DNA from: Caballeronia sordidicola | GTDB taxonomy: Bacteria; Pseudomonadota; Gammaproteobacteria; Burkholderiales; Burkholderiaceae | Reading direction: 5' to 3' | DNA length: 64,000 bases | Assembly (NCBI RefSeq): GCF_000729995.1 | Contig: NZ_JNFG01000010.1 | Location: forward strand, 1 to 64,000 | In this document: positions 47,990 through 57,048 of the stretch, one piece after another | Numbering within the stretch: position 1 is the stretch's first letter | How the letters are laid out: each line of letters begins with the position of its first letter | Program-made: the position numbers and the translations under genes | The notes under the pieces: generated by a model | Databases searched by the model: none | What the model was told of the DNA's origin: nothing | Seen by the model: only the letters and a program-made list of their open reading frames with translations

Positions 47990-48918
47990 ATACACGTTTC
48001 CTCGAGACCTTCGTGACGCTGGCTGAACTGGAAAGTTTCCGGGCGACGGCGCGTGTCATGCACGCTACGCCCGCGACCATTTCGCTGCGCATCAAGTCGC
48101 TTGAGGACGAGTTGAAGACTGAGCTGGTCGACCGCACCTCAACCGCGTTCCGGTTGACGACGGCAGGGCAGAGTCTGCTCGGGCTCGCGAGGAACGTGGT
48201 CGATGCCGCGCGTGCGTTGCGCGAGGCGGCGGGTCAGGAGGTCGTGGTCGGCGGCAAGCTGCGGTTGGGCGTCATCGAAACAGTGGTGCATAGCTGGCTG
48301 TCGCACTACATCACGTACTTGAATGCGAACTATCCGAAGCTCGATGTCGATCTCACCGTCGACTCCAGTTCGGTGTTGCAGCGCCGCTTGCTGAGCGGTG
48401 AGCTTGATCTCGTCATACGGGTGGAGGGGATCGATAGCACCAAGATTGCATCGAGTGCGGTGGCGAGTTATCCGGTGCGCTGGATCGCGCGGCGCGGGTT
48501 GTTGTCGCGACGCACGGCGGGGCTTGCGTTACGTGTTTTGCAACGGCCAATAGTCACGTTCGGCCGTGGGACAGCGCCGCAAGTCGCGCTGGAAAGTATC
48601 GTACATACGCTTGCGCGGCAAGAGAACATGCGGCCCGAACAAACGCGTATTACGTGCTCGCCCTCGGTGGCCGCAATCGTTCAACTGGTGCGCGATGGAT
48701 ATGGCGTTGCCGGTATTCCCAGTCTTTTCGTCGCGAAGGAATTGCAAAGCGGCGAGTTCGTCGAGTTGCCGTTGAAGCCGGTTCCACCGCCGATTGTTGT
48801 GTCGCTATGCAAGCCCGTCGATGCGAGTGTCATGGTCAATGCGGCGGCCAACGCTGCGCACGTAGCGTGTTCCGCCTACTCCAAATCGATCAAAAAAGAC
48901 TTCCTGGAAGGGCTTTAA
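47986..48918 (+). CDS. LysR-family regulator overlapping the chemoreceptor gene
   Basis: A 310-residue LysR regulator. The helix-turn-helix region is [21 protein letters not shown] near residues 17-37, and the effector domain starts at [17 protein letters not shown] near 88. Its ATG overlaps the chemoreceptor stop (ATGA, 47986-47989), so translation is coupled. Its N-terminus closely resembles that of the partial LysR protein at 63780 (both MNxRFLETFVxLA). Targets are not evident; the gene is not divergent from an enzyme gene as is usual. The stop overlaps by four bases the convergent GNAT stop. Confidence 0.9.
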   Translation: MNTRFLETFVTLAELESFRATARVMHATPATISLRIKSLEDELKTELVDRTSTAFRLTTAGQSLLGLARNVVDAARALREAAGQEVVVGGKLRLGVIETVVHSWLSHYITYLNANYPKLDVDLTVDSSSVLQRRLLSGELDLVIRVEGIDSTKIASSAVASYPVRWIARRGLLSRRTAGLALRVLQRPIVTFGRGTAPQVALESIVHTLARQENMRPEQTRITCSPSVAAIVQLVRDGYGVAGIPSLFVAKELQSGEFVELPLKPVPPPIVVSLCKPVDASVMVNAAANAAHVACSAYSKSIKKDFLEGL

Positions 48919-49469
48919 ATTTCACTTTCGCTTTCACGCGATGACGCCTCGCGCTGGAATACAACGGTTGCCCTACCCTTGTACGTTGTTGCGCGACTTT
49001 GTGCGAATGAGAATTTTTTGGCGAGCGCAAGCGAGGGCGCATTTTCCGGCGAGATGATGCAGACAATCTCCGCTTCGGGCCAGCGTGCATCCGCCCATCG
49101 CAACGCGGCGCGCACGGCTTCGGTTCCGTAGCCTTGTCCTTGCGATTCGGCAGTCAACATCCATCCGATCTCCGGCGCTTCATCGAACGCGGGATCGATA
49201 CCGCGCTTGAATTGCCCGAAGCCGACCTCGCCGACGAACTTGCCGCTGTGCTTCTCGCTGACTACCCAGTAGCCGAATCCCATCAATGACCAATGCCCCG
49301 CGCTTCGAAGCAGGCGCGCCCATGCTTCCTCTTTCGTGAAGGCGTTGCCGGTGACATGGCGCACGACATTGATGTCCGACCACATGGCGTAGATGTCGTC
49401 GAAATCGGCTTGTTGCGGTGGGCGGAGGACGAGGCGATCGGTTTCCAGAACAGCAGCGGAGTGGGGCAT
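48915..49469 (-). CDS. GNAT acetyltransferase, RimJ/RimL type
   Basis: A 184-residue N-acetyltransferase. It opens with LETDRLVLRPPQQADFDDIY, has the EIGWMLTAESQGQGYGTEAV acetyl-CoA motif (Q/RxxGxG/A pattern QGQGYG) near residue 105 and the closing SLALAKKFSF helix near 150. The family transfers acetyl groups to N-terminal amines or small amines; the substrate is unknown. It is convergent with the LysR gene with overlapping stops. Confidence 0.9.
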   Translation of the reverse strand: MPHSAAVLETDRLVLRPPQQADFDDIYAMWSDINVVRHVTGNAFTKEEAWARLLRSAGHWSLMGFGYWVVSEKHSGKFVGEVGFGQFKRGIDPAFDEAPEIGWMLTAESQGQGYGTEAVRAALRWADARWPEAEIVCIISPENAPSLALAKKFSFAQSRATTYKGRATVVFQREASSRESESEI

Positions 49470-49616
49470 GGGCGAAACGTGAAAGCGTGAATAGGACAGG
49501 GGACGTCGCTAGCGGCGTAGCCTGAAGGGAACAGGGAATATAACCGCTCGGGTCAGGACCGGAAAGTTCGCCAAGCGTGGTGCGAATTGGCGAGCCGTGC
49601 GGCCAGCCATCAACCC

Positions 49617-50519
49617 TCAAACCATCACGCCGCTATGCTCGGACACCAGCGTCTCGATCAACGCGCTCAGGTCGCGCGTTGCTTCGTTACGCATGGTCGG
49701 TGCGATGTGAAGTTCCAGTTCGGCCGGCGGCAGCGCCGGCAGGCCATCCGCTTCGCCGAACGTGCGCCAGCATGCGGGCAGCGTCCGACGATCGATGATG
49801 GTCACCGCCGCGCCATGATTCACCGCAATGCGGATGCCGGTGGGACTTTGGCTCGTGTACACGAGTTGATAATCCCGCCCGATCGCGGTCAGCGCCTGCA
49901 ATCCCCGTTGCCGATAAGTACAGCTTTCGTCGAAGAGAGCGAGCGGCACCGGCGCATCCGCGCACAACTCGAAATCATGATGAGCCGCCCACACCAGTTC
50001 CTGACGCGCTAGGGGTTTTCCCCCGGCACGCTCGCCATGCCGCACGACCAGCGCCAGATCGAGTTCACCTGCACCCAGCCGTTCCAGCAATTCCAGCGAT
50101 GTCCGGCAATGAATATGCGGCCGAGCGCCGGGGCGCAACGCGTAAAACGCCCGCAGCAATTCCGGCAGCCAAAGCTCAGCATAATCTTCCGGCAGCCCGA
50201 AACGAATCACGTTGCCGCGGCTACCTCGCGTGAGCGATGCAATCGCCTCGTTCTGCACCTGCAATATCCGCCGAGCGTGGATCAGGAAATTCTCGCCATC
50301 GCTTGAGAGCGCGAAATGACGGCTGTTGCGCAAGAACAGATGCGCGCCAAGCCGTTCTTCGAGCGTCCTGATACGCAGGCTGATGGTTGATTGCGTGCGA
50401 TGAAGCTGGCGTGCCGCCGCCGTGAAACCCCCGCTTTCAGCCACTACTACAAACGCACGTACGAGTTCCGCATCGAGTGAAGCGATCTTCGACCAATCGG
50501 GTTCGCTAATGGAATCCAT
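49617..50519 (-). CDS. LysR-family regulator of the oxygenase/peptidase/ABC locus
   Basis: A 300-residue LysR regulator. The DNA-binding part is GFTAAARQLHRTQSTISLRIRTLEE-like around residues 30-54. The effector domain begins at NVIRFGLPEDYAELWL. I use ATG 50519, which gives the normal LysR length; the frame stays open to 50615 but that would overlap the divergent promoter. It faces the iron oxygenase gene (start 50637) across 117 bp and is the natural regulator of the five-gene rightward run. Its binding half resembles regulators that sense small hydrophilic molecules, but no ligand can be given. Confidence 0.9.
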   Translation of the reverse strand: MDSISEPDWSKIASLDAELVRAFVVVAESGGFTAAARQLHRTQSTISLRIRTLEERLGAHLFLRNSRHFALSSDGENFLIHARRILQVQNEAIASLTRGSRGNVIRFGLPEDYAELWLPELLRAFYALRPGARPHIHCRTSLELLERLGAGELDLALVVRHGERAGGKPLARQELVWAAHHDFELCADAPVPLALFDESCTYRQRGLQALTAIGRDYQLVYTSQSPTGIRIAVNHGAAVTIIDRRTLPACWRTFGEADGLPALPPAELELHIAPTMRNEATRDLSALIETLVSEHSGVMV

Positions 50520-50636
50520 CGGAAATACTCGCTTTCCAAAAGAAATTGGCCGCCAAAAGATCGGGCCGTCGTTCGCAGATTGTTGTTGAAGTCGACTCGT
50601 AAATCCACTCGCCAAAATATCGATTTGGAGCCTGCC

Positions 50637-51524
50637 GTGGTTCTCTCTGTTTCACTTGCCGATGCTGAATGCCTGGATCTCAGCGATATCGTCAACACCG
50701 ACCGCTATCCCTTGCACGACCCGGACAGCCCGCGCCTGAACGAACTGGTGGCGGCCTGCCGCGCCGATCTGGCCGCGAGCGGCAGCGCCGTGCTGCACGA
50801 CTTCCTGCGCCCGGAGGCGCTGGAGCGGGCACGCAACGAGGGTCGCGCCCTAGCCACAAAAACCTACTTTTCAACTCGTAAGGTCAACGCCTACTTCACC
50901 GCCGACGATCCCACGTTGTCCGACGCCGATCCGCGCCGCATCTTCATGGACCGCACTAGCGGCTTTGTGACACGCGACCTGATTCCGGCAGACGCGATCG
51001 TGCATCGCATCTATGTCGCCCAGGCGATGAAGCGTTTCGTGGCCGACTGCCTGGGCGAAACGCGGGTGTGGGAATACGCCGATCCGTATGCGGGCCTGGT
51101 GCAGAACGTGATGCCGCCCGGCACTGAACAGCCGTGGCATTACGACACGAACGAATTCATCGTTTCGATGATGACACAGCAACCCACCTCGGGCGGTGAC
51201 TTCGAATACTGCCCGAACATTCGCACGCCGCAAGGCGAGAACTATGAAGGCGTCGGCCGGGTGGTACGAGGGGAAACCCGCGAAGCCATCAACATCATTA
51301 CGTTGCGTCCGGGAGACCTGCAATTGTTCAAGGGCCGCTTTTCGCTGCACCGCGTCACGCAGGTAGCGGGAGAAGTCGAGCGTCACACAGCAATTTTTGC
51401 TTACTCGCAAAAGCCTGGCGTGATCGGACGGCTTGAACGGACACGGCAGTTATACGGCCGCGTTTCGGAAGCTCATCTGGAAGCCGAACAACGGCTCGTT
51501 CGCGCCGATAGCCTCGTCGATTAA
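50637..51524 (+). CDS. Fe(II)/2-oxoglutarate oxygenase, HalD/BesD-related
   Basis: A 295-residue non-heme iron enzyme resembling the HalD/BesD family that hydroxylates or halogenates free amino acids. The facial triad is His168-x-Asp170 in EQPWHYDTNEFIVSM and a distal His238 in RFSLHRVTQV. The following TSGGDFEYCPNIR stretch is characteristic. Because the carboxylate is present (halogenases have Gly or Ala there), hydroxylation is the likely chemistry. GTG 50637 is preceded by GGAG at a good distance; a TTG farther up at 50580 is less likely. The M24 gene follows after 18 bp. Confidence 0.82.
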   Translation: MVLSVSLADAECLDLSDIVNTDRYPLHDPDSPRLNELVAACRADLAASGSAVLHDFLRPEALERARNEGRALATKTYFSTRKVNAYFTADDPTLSDADPRRIFMDRTSGFVTRDLIPADAIVHRIYVAQAMKRFVADCLGETRVWEYADPYAGLVQNVMPPGTEQPWHYDTNEFIVSMMTQQPTSGGDFEYCPNIRTPQGENYEGVGRVVRGETREAINIITLRPGDLQLFKGRFSLHRVTQVAGEVERHTAIFAYSQKPGVIGRLERTRQLYGRVSEAHLEAEQRLVRADSLVD

Positions 51525-51542
51525 CTCTCATAAAAAGCCCAC

Positions 51543-52769
51543 ATGTCGATTATTCGCCCCACCCATCTTCCTGAAGATTGCGAACCCACCGCAGCAGAAA
51601 TTGCGCAGATTCAGCGTGACCGGCTGGCTGCCGTGCGCCGTGAGCTGAAGAAGCGCGATTTGACCGCCGCTGTTCTGTTCGACCCGACGCACATGCGCTA
51701 CGCCACCGGCTCGCGCAACATGCAGGTCTATTCAATGCGCAACCCGGCCCGCTATGTGTTCGTGCCGGCGGAAGGCAAGGTCGTACTGTTCGAGTACGCA
51801 GGCTGCGATTTCCTGGCCGACGGGCTGGACACCGTCGATGAAGTCCGCCCCGCCACCGCGATTTCCTATTACTTCTGCGACGACATGCTCGGTCAGGTCA
51901 CCGAGCGCTGGGCAGCAGAAATCGATGAGCTGATGAAACAAAGCGGCGGCGGCAAGCGCATTGCGATTGAAAGCGCGACGTCCGCCGCGGCGTTCGCATT
52001 GCAGGCGCGCGGCTATCAGGTCTTCGATGCACAGGAGCCGCTCGAACGGGCGCGTGCCATCAAGGTGCCCAACGAGATCAAGATGATCCGCGCGTCGCTG
52101 CGTGCCGCTGAAGAAGGCGTGCGCAAACTGGAAGCAGCGCTTGTGCCGGGCATCAGCGAGAACGAGCTATGGTCGCATCTGCATCAGCACATCATTGCAA
52201 CCGATGGCGACTACATTGAAACGCGCCTGATCAGTTCGGGGCCGCGCACCAATCCGTGGTTCCAGGAAAGCAGTCCGCGCAAGATCCAGTCGGGTGAACT
52301 CGTCGGGCTCGACACGGACGTGGTCGGCCGCTTCGGCTACTACGCGGATTTTTCGCGCACGTTCCTTTGCGGCGATGTGCAGGCGACAGCCGCACAAAAG
52401 AATCTCTACCAGCTCGCATACGAGCAGATTCATTCGAACATGGAGAATGTGCGTGCGGGCACGACCTTCCAGGAGTTCATCGCCCGGGCGTGGAAGATTC
52501 CCGAGCCATACCGTGCACGCCGCTATTTCGCGCTCGCGCATGGCGTTGGCATGACGGGCGAGTATCCGTACATCGTGCATAGAGAGGACAACGAGGCCAA
52601 GGGGTATGACGGCGTGATCGAGCCGGGCATGACCCTGTGTATCGAAAGCTATATCGGACACGAGGCCGGCGGCGAAGGCGTGAAGCTCGAAGAGCAGGTC
52701 TACATTCGCGACGACGGCCGCGTCGAACTGCTCTCGGATTATCCGTTCGAGGCCAGGTTGCTGGCCTGA
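51543..52769 (+). CDS. M24-family protein related to DddP
   Basis: A 408-residue pita-bread metalloenzyme. The N-terminal creatinase-like domain (MRYATGSRNMQVYSMRNP near 51-68) and the catalytic domain (LISSGPRTNPWFQESSP near 229-245) closely resemble DddP, the M24 protein that cleaves DMSP. The metal ligands appear complete: Asp257, Asp259, Asp269, His333, Glu368, Glu383. But the aspartate proposed as base in DddP, six residues after the histidine, is Gly339 here. So this is more likely a peptidase, amidohydrolase or lyase acting on another compound. It is followed 60 bp later by a betaine-type transporter. Confidence 0.82.
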   Translation: MSIIRPTHLPEDCEPTAAEIAQIQRDRLAAVRRELKKRDLTAAVLFDPTHMRYATGSRNMQVYSMRNPARYVFVPAEGKVVLFEYAGCDFLADGLDTVDEVRPATAISYYFCDDMLGQVTERWAAEIDELMKQSGGGKRIAIESATSAAAFALQARGYQVFDAQEPLERARAIKVPNEIKMIRASLRAAEEGVRKLEAALVPGISENELWSHLHQHIIATDGDYIETRLISSGPRTNPWFQESSPRKIQSGELVGLDTDVVGRFGYYADFSRTFLCGDVQATAAQKNLYQLAYEQIHSNMENVRAGTTFQEFIARAWKIPEPYRARRYFALAHGVGMTGEYPYIVHREDNEAKGYDGVIEPGMTLCIESYIGHEAGGEGVKLEEQVYIRDDGRVELLSDYPFEARLLA

Positions 52770-52829
52770 TTCTCACCCACGCCGCATCACTAGAAATCGA
52801 TAACAAACCAACCCCATAGGTGCAAGACG

Positions 52830-53867
52830 ATGCTCAAACGATTCTTCAAAGCAGGCATTTCGGCGCTGGTCGTGGCTGCGGCTAGCGCCGGCACTGCGCA
52901 CGCCGCAGGGACTTTCTGCAGCTCCGGCAAGACCGTGCACTTTGCGGGCATTACGTGGGAGAGCGGCGCGTTTGCGACCGAAGTGCTGCGGCAAATCCTT
53001 GAAAAGGGCTATGGCTGCGCTACGGATGTCGTGCCCGGCAGCACTGCCGCCACTGAGACCGCGCTGGCAAGCAACGACGTGCAGGTCTGGGCCGAGCAAT
53101 GGACCGGCCGTAGCGAGATTACATCGAAAGCGGTCGCTGCCGGCAAGGTCAAGCTGGTCGGCGACACGCTGCCGGGTGGCACGAAAGAGGGCTGGTTCGT
53201 GCCCGAATATGTGATCAAGGGCGATGCGTCGCGCAACATCAAGGCGAGCGCGCCAGGTCTTGCTTCCGTCACGGACCTGCCGAAATACAAGGAGCTGTTC
53301 GCCGATGATGAAGAACCGGAAAAGGGCCGTTTCCTGAACTGTCCGACAGGCTGGGACTGCGAACGCGTGAATACGCGTTTGCTCAAGGTGCTGAGCCTCG
53401 ATGCGTCATACACCAACTTCCACCCGGGCACGGGCGCGGCGCTCGATGCATCGATCGAATCGGCGTATCAGCGCGGCAAGCCGCTGGTGTTTTATTACTG
53501 GGGACCGGCTGCGCTGATGGCGAAATACAAGTTCGTCGAACTCAAGATGCCGGCGTATAACGACGCCTGCTGGAAGACCCTGCGCGATGAAAGCAGCACG
53601 AAGCAATGTGCTTCGTCGTACATGGTGTCGCACGTGACGGTGGGTGTCTCGACGCCCTTCAGCGAAGCCGAACCGCAAGCCATCGAGATGTTCTCGAAAG
53701 TCCGCTTTCCGATGGACTTCCTGAACAGCACGATCCTTGAGATGACATCGAAGAAGATCGACGGATCGGCCATGGCCACCACGTTCCTGCGCACGCATCC
53801 CGAGATGTGGAAGACCTGGGTGCCGGCCGATGTAGCGGCCAAGGTGCAGGCCAAGCTGGGCACTTAA
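52830..53867 (+). CDS. Periplasmic binding protein, glycine betaine/choline type (OpuAC)
   Basis: A 345-residue binding protein. The signal peptide ends AHA around residue 25. The mature domain has VHFAGITWESGAFATEVLRQ near 37, EQWTGRSE near 88, and VFYYWGPAALMAKYKFVEL near 220. Aromatic residues in QWTG and YYWGP are of the kind that box quaternary ammonium or sulfonium groups in ProX/ChoX proteins. It should deliver a betaine-like ligand to the following permease and ATPase. The gene is preceded by a weak ribosome site and sits 60 bp after the M24 gene. Confidence 0.9.
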   Translation: MLKRFFKAGISALVVAAASAGTAHAAGTFCSSGKTVHFAGITWESGAFATEVLRQILEKGYGCATDVVPGSTAATETALASNDVQVWAEQWTGRSEITSKAVAAGKVKLVGDTLPGGTKEGWFVPEYVIKGDASRNIKASAPGLASVTDLPKYKELFADDEEPEKGRFLNCPTGWDCERVNTRLLKVLSLDASYTNFHPGTGAALDASIESAYQRGKPLVFYYWGPAALMAKYKFVELKMPAYNDACWKTLRDESSTKQCASSYMVSHVTVGVSTPFSEAEPQAIEMFSKVRFPMDFLNSTILEMTSKKIDGSAMATTFLRTHPEMWKTWVPADVAAKVQAKLGT

Positions 53868-53916
53868 TAACGGGCCCTTTCCGTGTCACCGCGACCCTTC
53901 CCAAGACGAGTGAACC

Positions 53917-54873
53917 ATGACGTCCATCTTTCCGCATCTTTCGCTTGCCGACCCGATCAACGACAAGGTCGCATTGCTGGTCCAGAACTATGGCGATGCC
54001 TTCCACTCGTTCAGCCTGGTCGTGCTGAAATATTTGCTGGTGCCGCTGGAAAGCGGCTTGCGAATCACGCCGCCGTGGCTCTTGTTACTCCTCGCCGGTC
54101 TGCTCGCCTGGCACGCCACGCGAAAGCTCTCGCTGGCCGCGCTGTTCGTGCTGCTGCTTTACGCAATCGGCGCGTTCGGGTTGTGGGACAAGTTGATGCA
54201 GACGCTCGCGCTGATGCTGGTGGCAACCGTTCTGTCGATCGTGCTAGGCATTCCGCTCGGCATCCTGTGCTCGCAAAGCCGGTGGATGCGCCGGGCGTTA
54301 TTGCCCGTGCTCGACGTGATGCAGACGCTGCCCAGCTTCGTGTACCTGATCCCGGTGCTGATGCTCTTCGGGCTGGGCAAGGTGCCCGCCATTTTCGCAA
54401 CCGTGATCTATTCGCTGCCGCCGCTGATCCGGCTCACGGACCTGGGTATCCGGCAGGTCGACGGTGACGTCGTGGAAGCCGCACGCTCCTTTGGCACGAC
54501 ACGTTGGCAGGTGCTGATAGGCGTGCAGTTGCCGCTCGCGCGGCCGAGCATCATGGCCGGTATCAACCAGACCACCATGATGTCGCTGTCGATGGTCGTG
54601 ATTGCATCGATGATCGGCTCGCGTGGCCTGGGCGAAGACGTGCTGGCCGGCATCCAGACGCTCGATGTCGGCAAGGGCATGCAGGCGGGTATCGCGATTG
54701 TGATCCTGGCGATAGTAATCGATCGGATCTCGCAGGGTTATGGTCAGGAACGGCGTGCACGCATGGCGCTGAGCGCGAACAGGAGGGCACGCGTGCAGGC
54801 TCGCCAGAGCGCGCGCAGCCCCGGTCTTGGCGAGCCGGAAGCGGCGGGCGACGCCGCTTCGCGTCACGTCTGA
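53917..54873 (+). CDS. ABC permease, ProW/ChoW-like
   Basis: A 318-residue inner-membrane permease. Helices fill residues about 50-275 and the EAA loop VDGDVVEAARSFGTTRWQVL lies near 180. TMMSLSMVVIASMIGSRGLGE near 226 is a hallmark of the glycine betaine/proline permease family. The C-terminal 35 residues are polar and Arg/Ala-rich. It begins 49 bp after the binding-protein stop, and the ATPase gene follows after 33 bp. Confidence 0.92.
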   Translation: MTSIFPHLSLADPINDKVALLVQNYGDAFHSFSLVVLKYLLVPLESGLRITPPWLLLLLAGLLAWHATRKLSLAALFVLLLYAIGAFGLWDKLMQTLALMLVATVLSIVLGIPLGILCSQSRWMRRALLPVLDVMQTLPSFVYLIPVLMLFGLGKVPAIFATVIYSLPPLIRLTDLGIRQVDGDVVEAARSFGTTRWQVLIGVQLPLARPSIMAGINQTTMMSLSMVVIASMIGSRGLGEDVLAGIQTLDVGKGMQAGIAIVILAIVIDRISQGYGQERRARMALSANRRARVQARQSARSPGLGEPEAAGDAASRHV

Positions 54874-54906
54874 CTCTCACCCAACCTTCTTGCGCGGAGC
54901 GCGAAC

Positions 54907-55731
54907 ATGACAGCTATCCGAGTCAGCAACGTCTACAAGATCTTCGGGCCGACGATGACCCACGCACGCGTTATCGACATGCTCAGGCACGGCGCGTCGA
55001 AGGCGGACGTGCTGGCAGACAACGGCTGCAACGTGGGCCTTAACAACATCAACCTGAATATCGAGGCGGGTCAGATCTTCGTGATCATGGGCTTGTCCGG
55101 TTCCGGCAAGTCCACGCTCGTGCGCCACTTCAACCGGCTGATCGATCCAAGCGCGGGCGAGATCGTGATCGACGGCGAGAACATCCTGTCGCTCAACGCG
55201 GCGGGGCTGCGCGAGTTCCGGCGGCATCGCGTGAGCATGGTGTTCCAGAACTTCGGCCTGTTGCCTCATGCAACGGTGCTGGAGAACGCGGCGTACGCAT
55301 TGCGTGTAAGAGGCGAGCGCCACGATGTAGCAAACCAGAAGGCCCGGACCTGGCTCGGCAAGGTGGGCCTGGACGGTTACGGCGATAAATTTCCGGACGA
55401 GCTTTCAGGCGGGATGCGTCAGCGCGTGGGGCTCGCCCGTGCGCTGGCGGCGGACACGGAAGTGCTGCTGATGGACGAAGCTTTTTCGGCACTTGATCCG
55501 TTGATCCGCACGGAGATGCAGGATCAGTTGCTCGAGTTGCAGAGGACGTTGAACAAAACCATTGTCTTCATCACGCATGACCTGGATGAAGCATTGCGGC
55601 TCGGCACGCAGATCGCGATTCTGCGTGATGGTGAACTCGTGCAGCAAGGCACGCCCGAGGACATCGTGCGATTTCCGGCGAACGACTATGTTCGCCGGTT
55701 CGTCGAGCGGCGCGCCGAACGCGTCGCGTAA
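54907..55731 (+). CDS. ABC ATPase, ProV/ChoV-like, no CBS domains
   Basis: A 274-residue ATPase. Walker A is MGLSGSGKST near residue 60, Q-loop VFQNFGLLPH, signature LSGGMRQRVGLARALA, Walker B LLMDEAFSALDP, and the switch histidine is in FITHDLDEALRLG. The N-terminal VSNVYKIFGPTMTHARVIDML is of the ProV type. It stops right after the nucleotide domain; the regulatory CBS pair of ProV/OpuAA is missing, so osmotic gating through CBS is not expected. With the two preceding genes it forms a complete importer. Confidence 0.92.
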   Translation: MTAIRVSNVYKIFGPTMTHARVIDMLRHGASKADVLADNGCNVGLNNINLNIEAGQIFVIMGLSGSGKSTLVRHFNRLIDPSAGEIVIDGENILSLNAAGLREFRRHRVSMVFQNFGLLPHATVLENAAYALRVRGERHDVANQKARTWLGKVGLDGYGDKFPDELSGGMRQRVGLARALAADTEVLLMDEAFSALDPLIRTEMQDQLLELQRTLNKTIVFITHDLDEALRLGTQIAILRDGELVQQGTPEDIVRFPANDYVRRFVERRAERVA

Positions 55732-55815
55732 CCCAATCAGTTAGCACCGTGACTGAGCGCAGGACAGGGCCCATATCAAGGGTCCTGGAAACACACGCCC
55801 ATACCGGGCGATCAA

Positions 55816-55843
55816 TAAAAGAAGCGTCATAAAAGAAGCGTCA
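55816..55843 (+). repeat. Short tandem repeat upstream of porin
   Basis: Two exact copies of the 14-base unit TAAAAGAAGCGTCA, followed by a decayed third start (TAAAAAAAGC). It lies 57 bp upstream of the porin start, so copy number could change promoter or leader spacing. Confidence 0.6.
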
Positions 55844-55899
55844 TAAAAAAAGCAGGTCCACGCCGGCGCCACGCCGGATCTATGGTTTTGGAGCCATCA

Positions 55900-57048
55900 A
55901 TGAAAAAGCAAGCAATGTGCATGACTTTGTCATGCCTGTTCGTCGCGGGCGCGCATGCCCAAAGCAGTGTGACGCTGTATGGCGTCATCGACGAAGGGTT
56001 CGACTATACGAATAACGTCAACGGCAATAAAGCCTATGAAATGCAGAGCGGTTACGCGCAGGGCAGCCGCTGGGGATTGAAGGGCGGAGAAGATCTGGGC
56101 GGGGGCGTCAAGGCAATTTTCACCCTTGAAAATGGCTTCAACCTGAATAACGGGCGGCTGGGTCAGGGCGGTCTGGAATTCGGCCGGCAAGCTTTCGTGG
56201 GCATTAGCGACGCCACATACGGAACCGTTACGTTGGGCCGGCAATATGATTCGGTAGTGGACTTTCTTGCGCAGACAACGGCAAACGGCAACTGGGCAGG
56301 GTATCTGTTCGCGCACCCGTACGATAACGACAACACTGACAATTCATTCCGCGTGAATAACACGGTGAAATACACGAGCCCGACATGGGCCGGTTTTCAA
56401 TTCGGCGGCATGTATGGGTTCAGTAACGTGGCCGGGGGTTTTGCCAACAACCGGCTGATGAGTGTTGGCGCGCAATATACCTACGGCGGTTTGCTGATTG
56501 CGGCGGCCTATTTGAATTCGGATAACCCTTCCGGCACGACGAGCGGCGCCATTCCCACGACCGACCAGAACTTCCTCGCGCAGCGCTTGCGCGTCTTCGG
56601 CGCCGGTATCAACTACACCATGGGCAATGCGACGGTCGGTTTTGCGTACACCAACTCCAACCTGTCCGACCCGACTTCCACGACCTATATCACGGGGTCA
56701 ATCGTCCCGGCAGGCGGATCGATATCGTCGCTCAAGTTCAACAACTTCGAGATCAACGGCAAGTATCAATTCACCCCGGCGTTTTTCGTCGGTGCGCAGT
56801 ATGTCTATACACGTGCTACCGATAACGCCAGCACCGGCACGGCTCACCCGAACTATCAGTCGGCAGGGTTGATGGCCGACTACCTGCTGTCCAAGCGTAC
56901 CGATGTCTACGCCCAAGCTGCTTTCCAATCGGTCGGTGGGGACAACACCGGAACCGCGCTGGATGACGCGTACGTGCCGGGTGCGGCGGACGCTTCGTCC
57001 ACGTCGAAGCAGGTTGTCGTGCGGCTCGCGATACGGCACAAGTTCTGA
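55900..57048 (+). CDS. Gram-negative general porin (Burkholderiales type), second copy
   Basis: A 382-residue outer-membrane porin. The signal peptide is cut at AHA-QSSVTLYGVIDEG around residue 21. The beta-barrel pattern includes YAQGSRWGLKGGEDLGGGVK, GTVTLGRQYDSV and the final strand RLAIRHKF. GGAG lies six bases before ATG 55900; an ATG six codons earlier has no such site. It is paralogous to the porin at 5783. Its place after the betaine-type importer may be meaningful for solute entry. A second, deleted copy of its 3' end lies at 60575-60617. Confidence 0.93.
   Translation: MKKQAMCMTLSCLFVAGAHAQSSVTLYGVIDEGFDYTNNVNGNKAYEMQSGYAQGSRWGLKGGEDLGGGVKAIFTLENGFNLNNGRLGQGGLEFGRQAFVGISDATYGTVTLGRQYDSVVDFLAQTTANGNWAGYLFAHPYDNDNTDNSFRVNNTVKYTSPTWAGFQFGGMYGFSNVAGGFANNRLMSVGAQYTYGGLLIAAAYLNSDNPSGTTSGAIPTTDQNFLAQRLRVFGAGINYTMGNATVGFAYTNSNLSDPTSTTYITGSIVPAGGSISSLKFNNFEINGKYQFTPAFFVGAQYVYTRATDNASTGTAHPNYQSAGLMADYLLSKRTDVYAQAAFQSVGGDNTGTALDDAYVPGAADASSTSKQVVVRLAIRHKF

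Noticed and set aside
50637..51524. Calling the iron enzyme a halogenase
   Set aside because: The iron-binding carboxylate Asp170 is present; halogenases of this family have Gly or Ala there.
51543..52769. Naming the M24 protein DddP (DMSP lyase)
   Set aside because: Overall similarity is strong, but the proposed catalytic aspartate position is Gly339, so the lyase name would claim too much.
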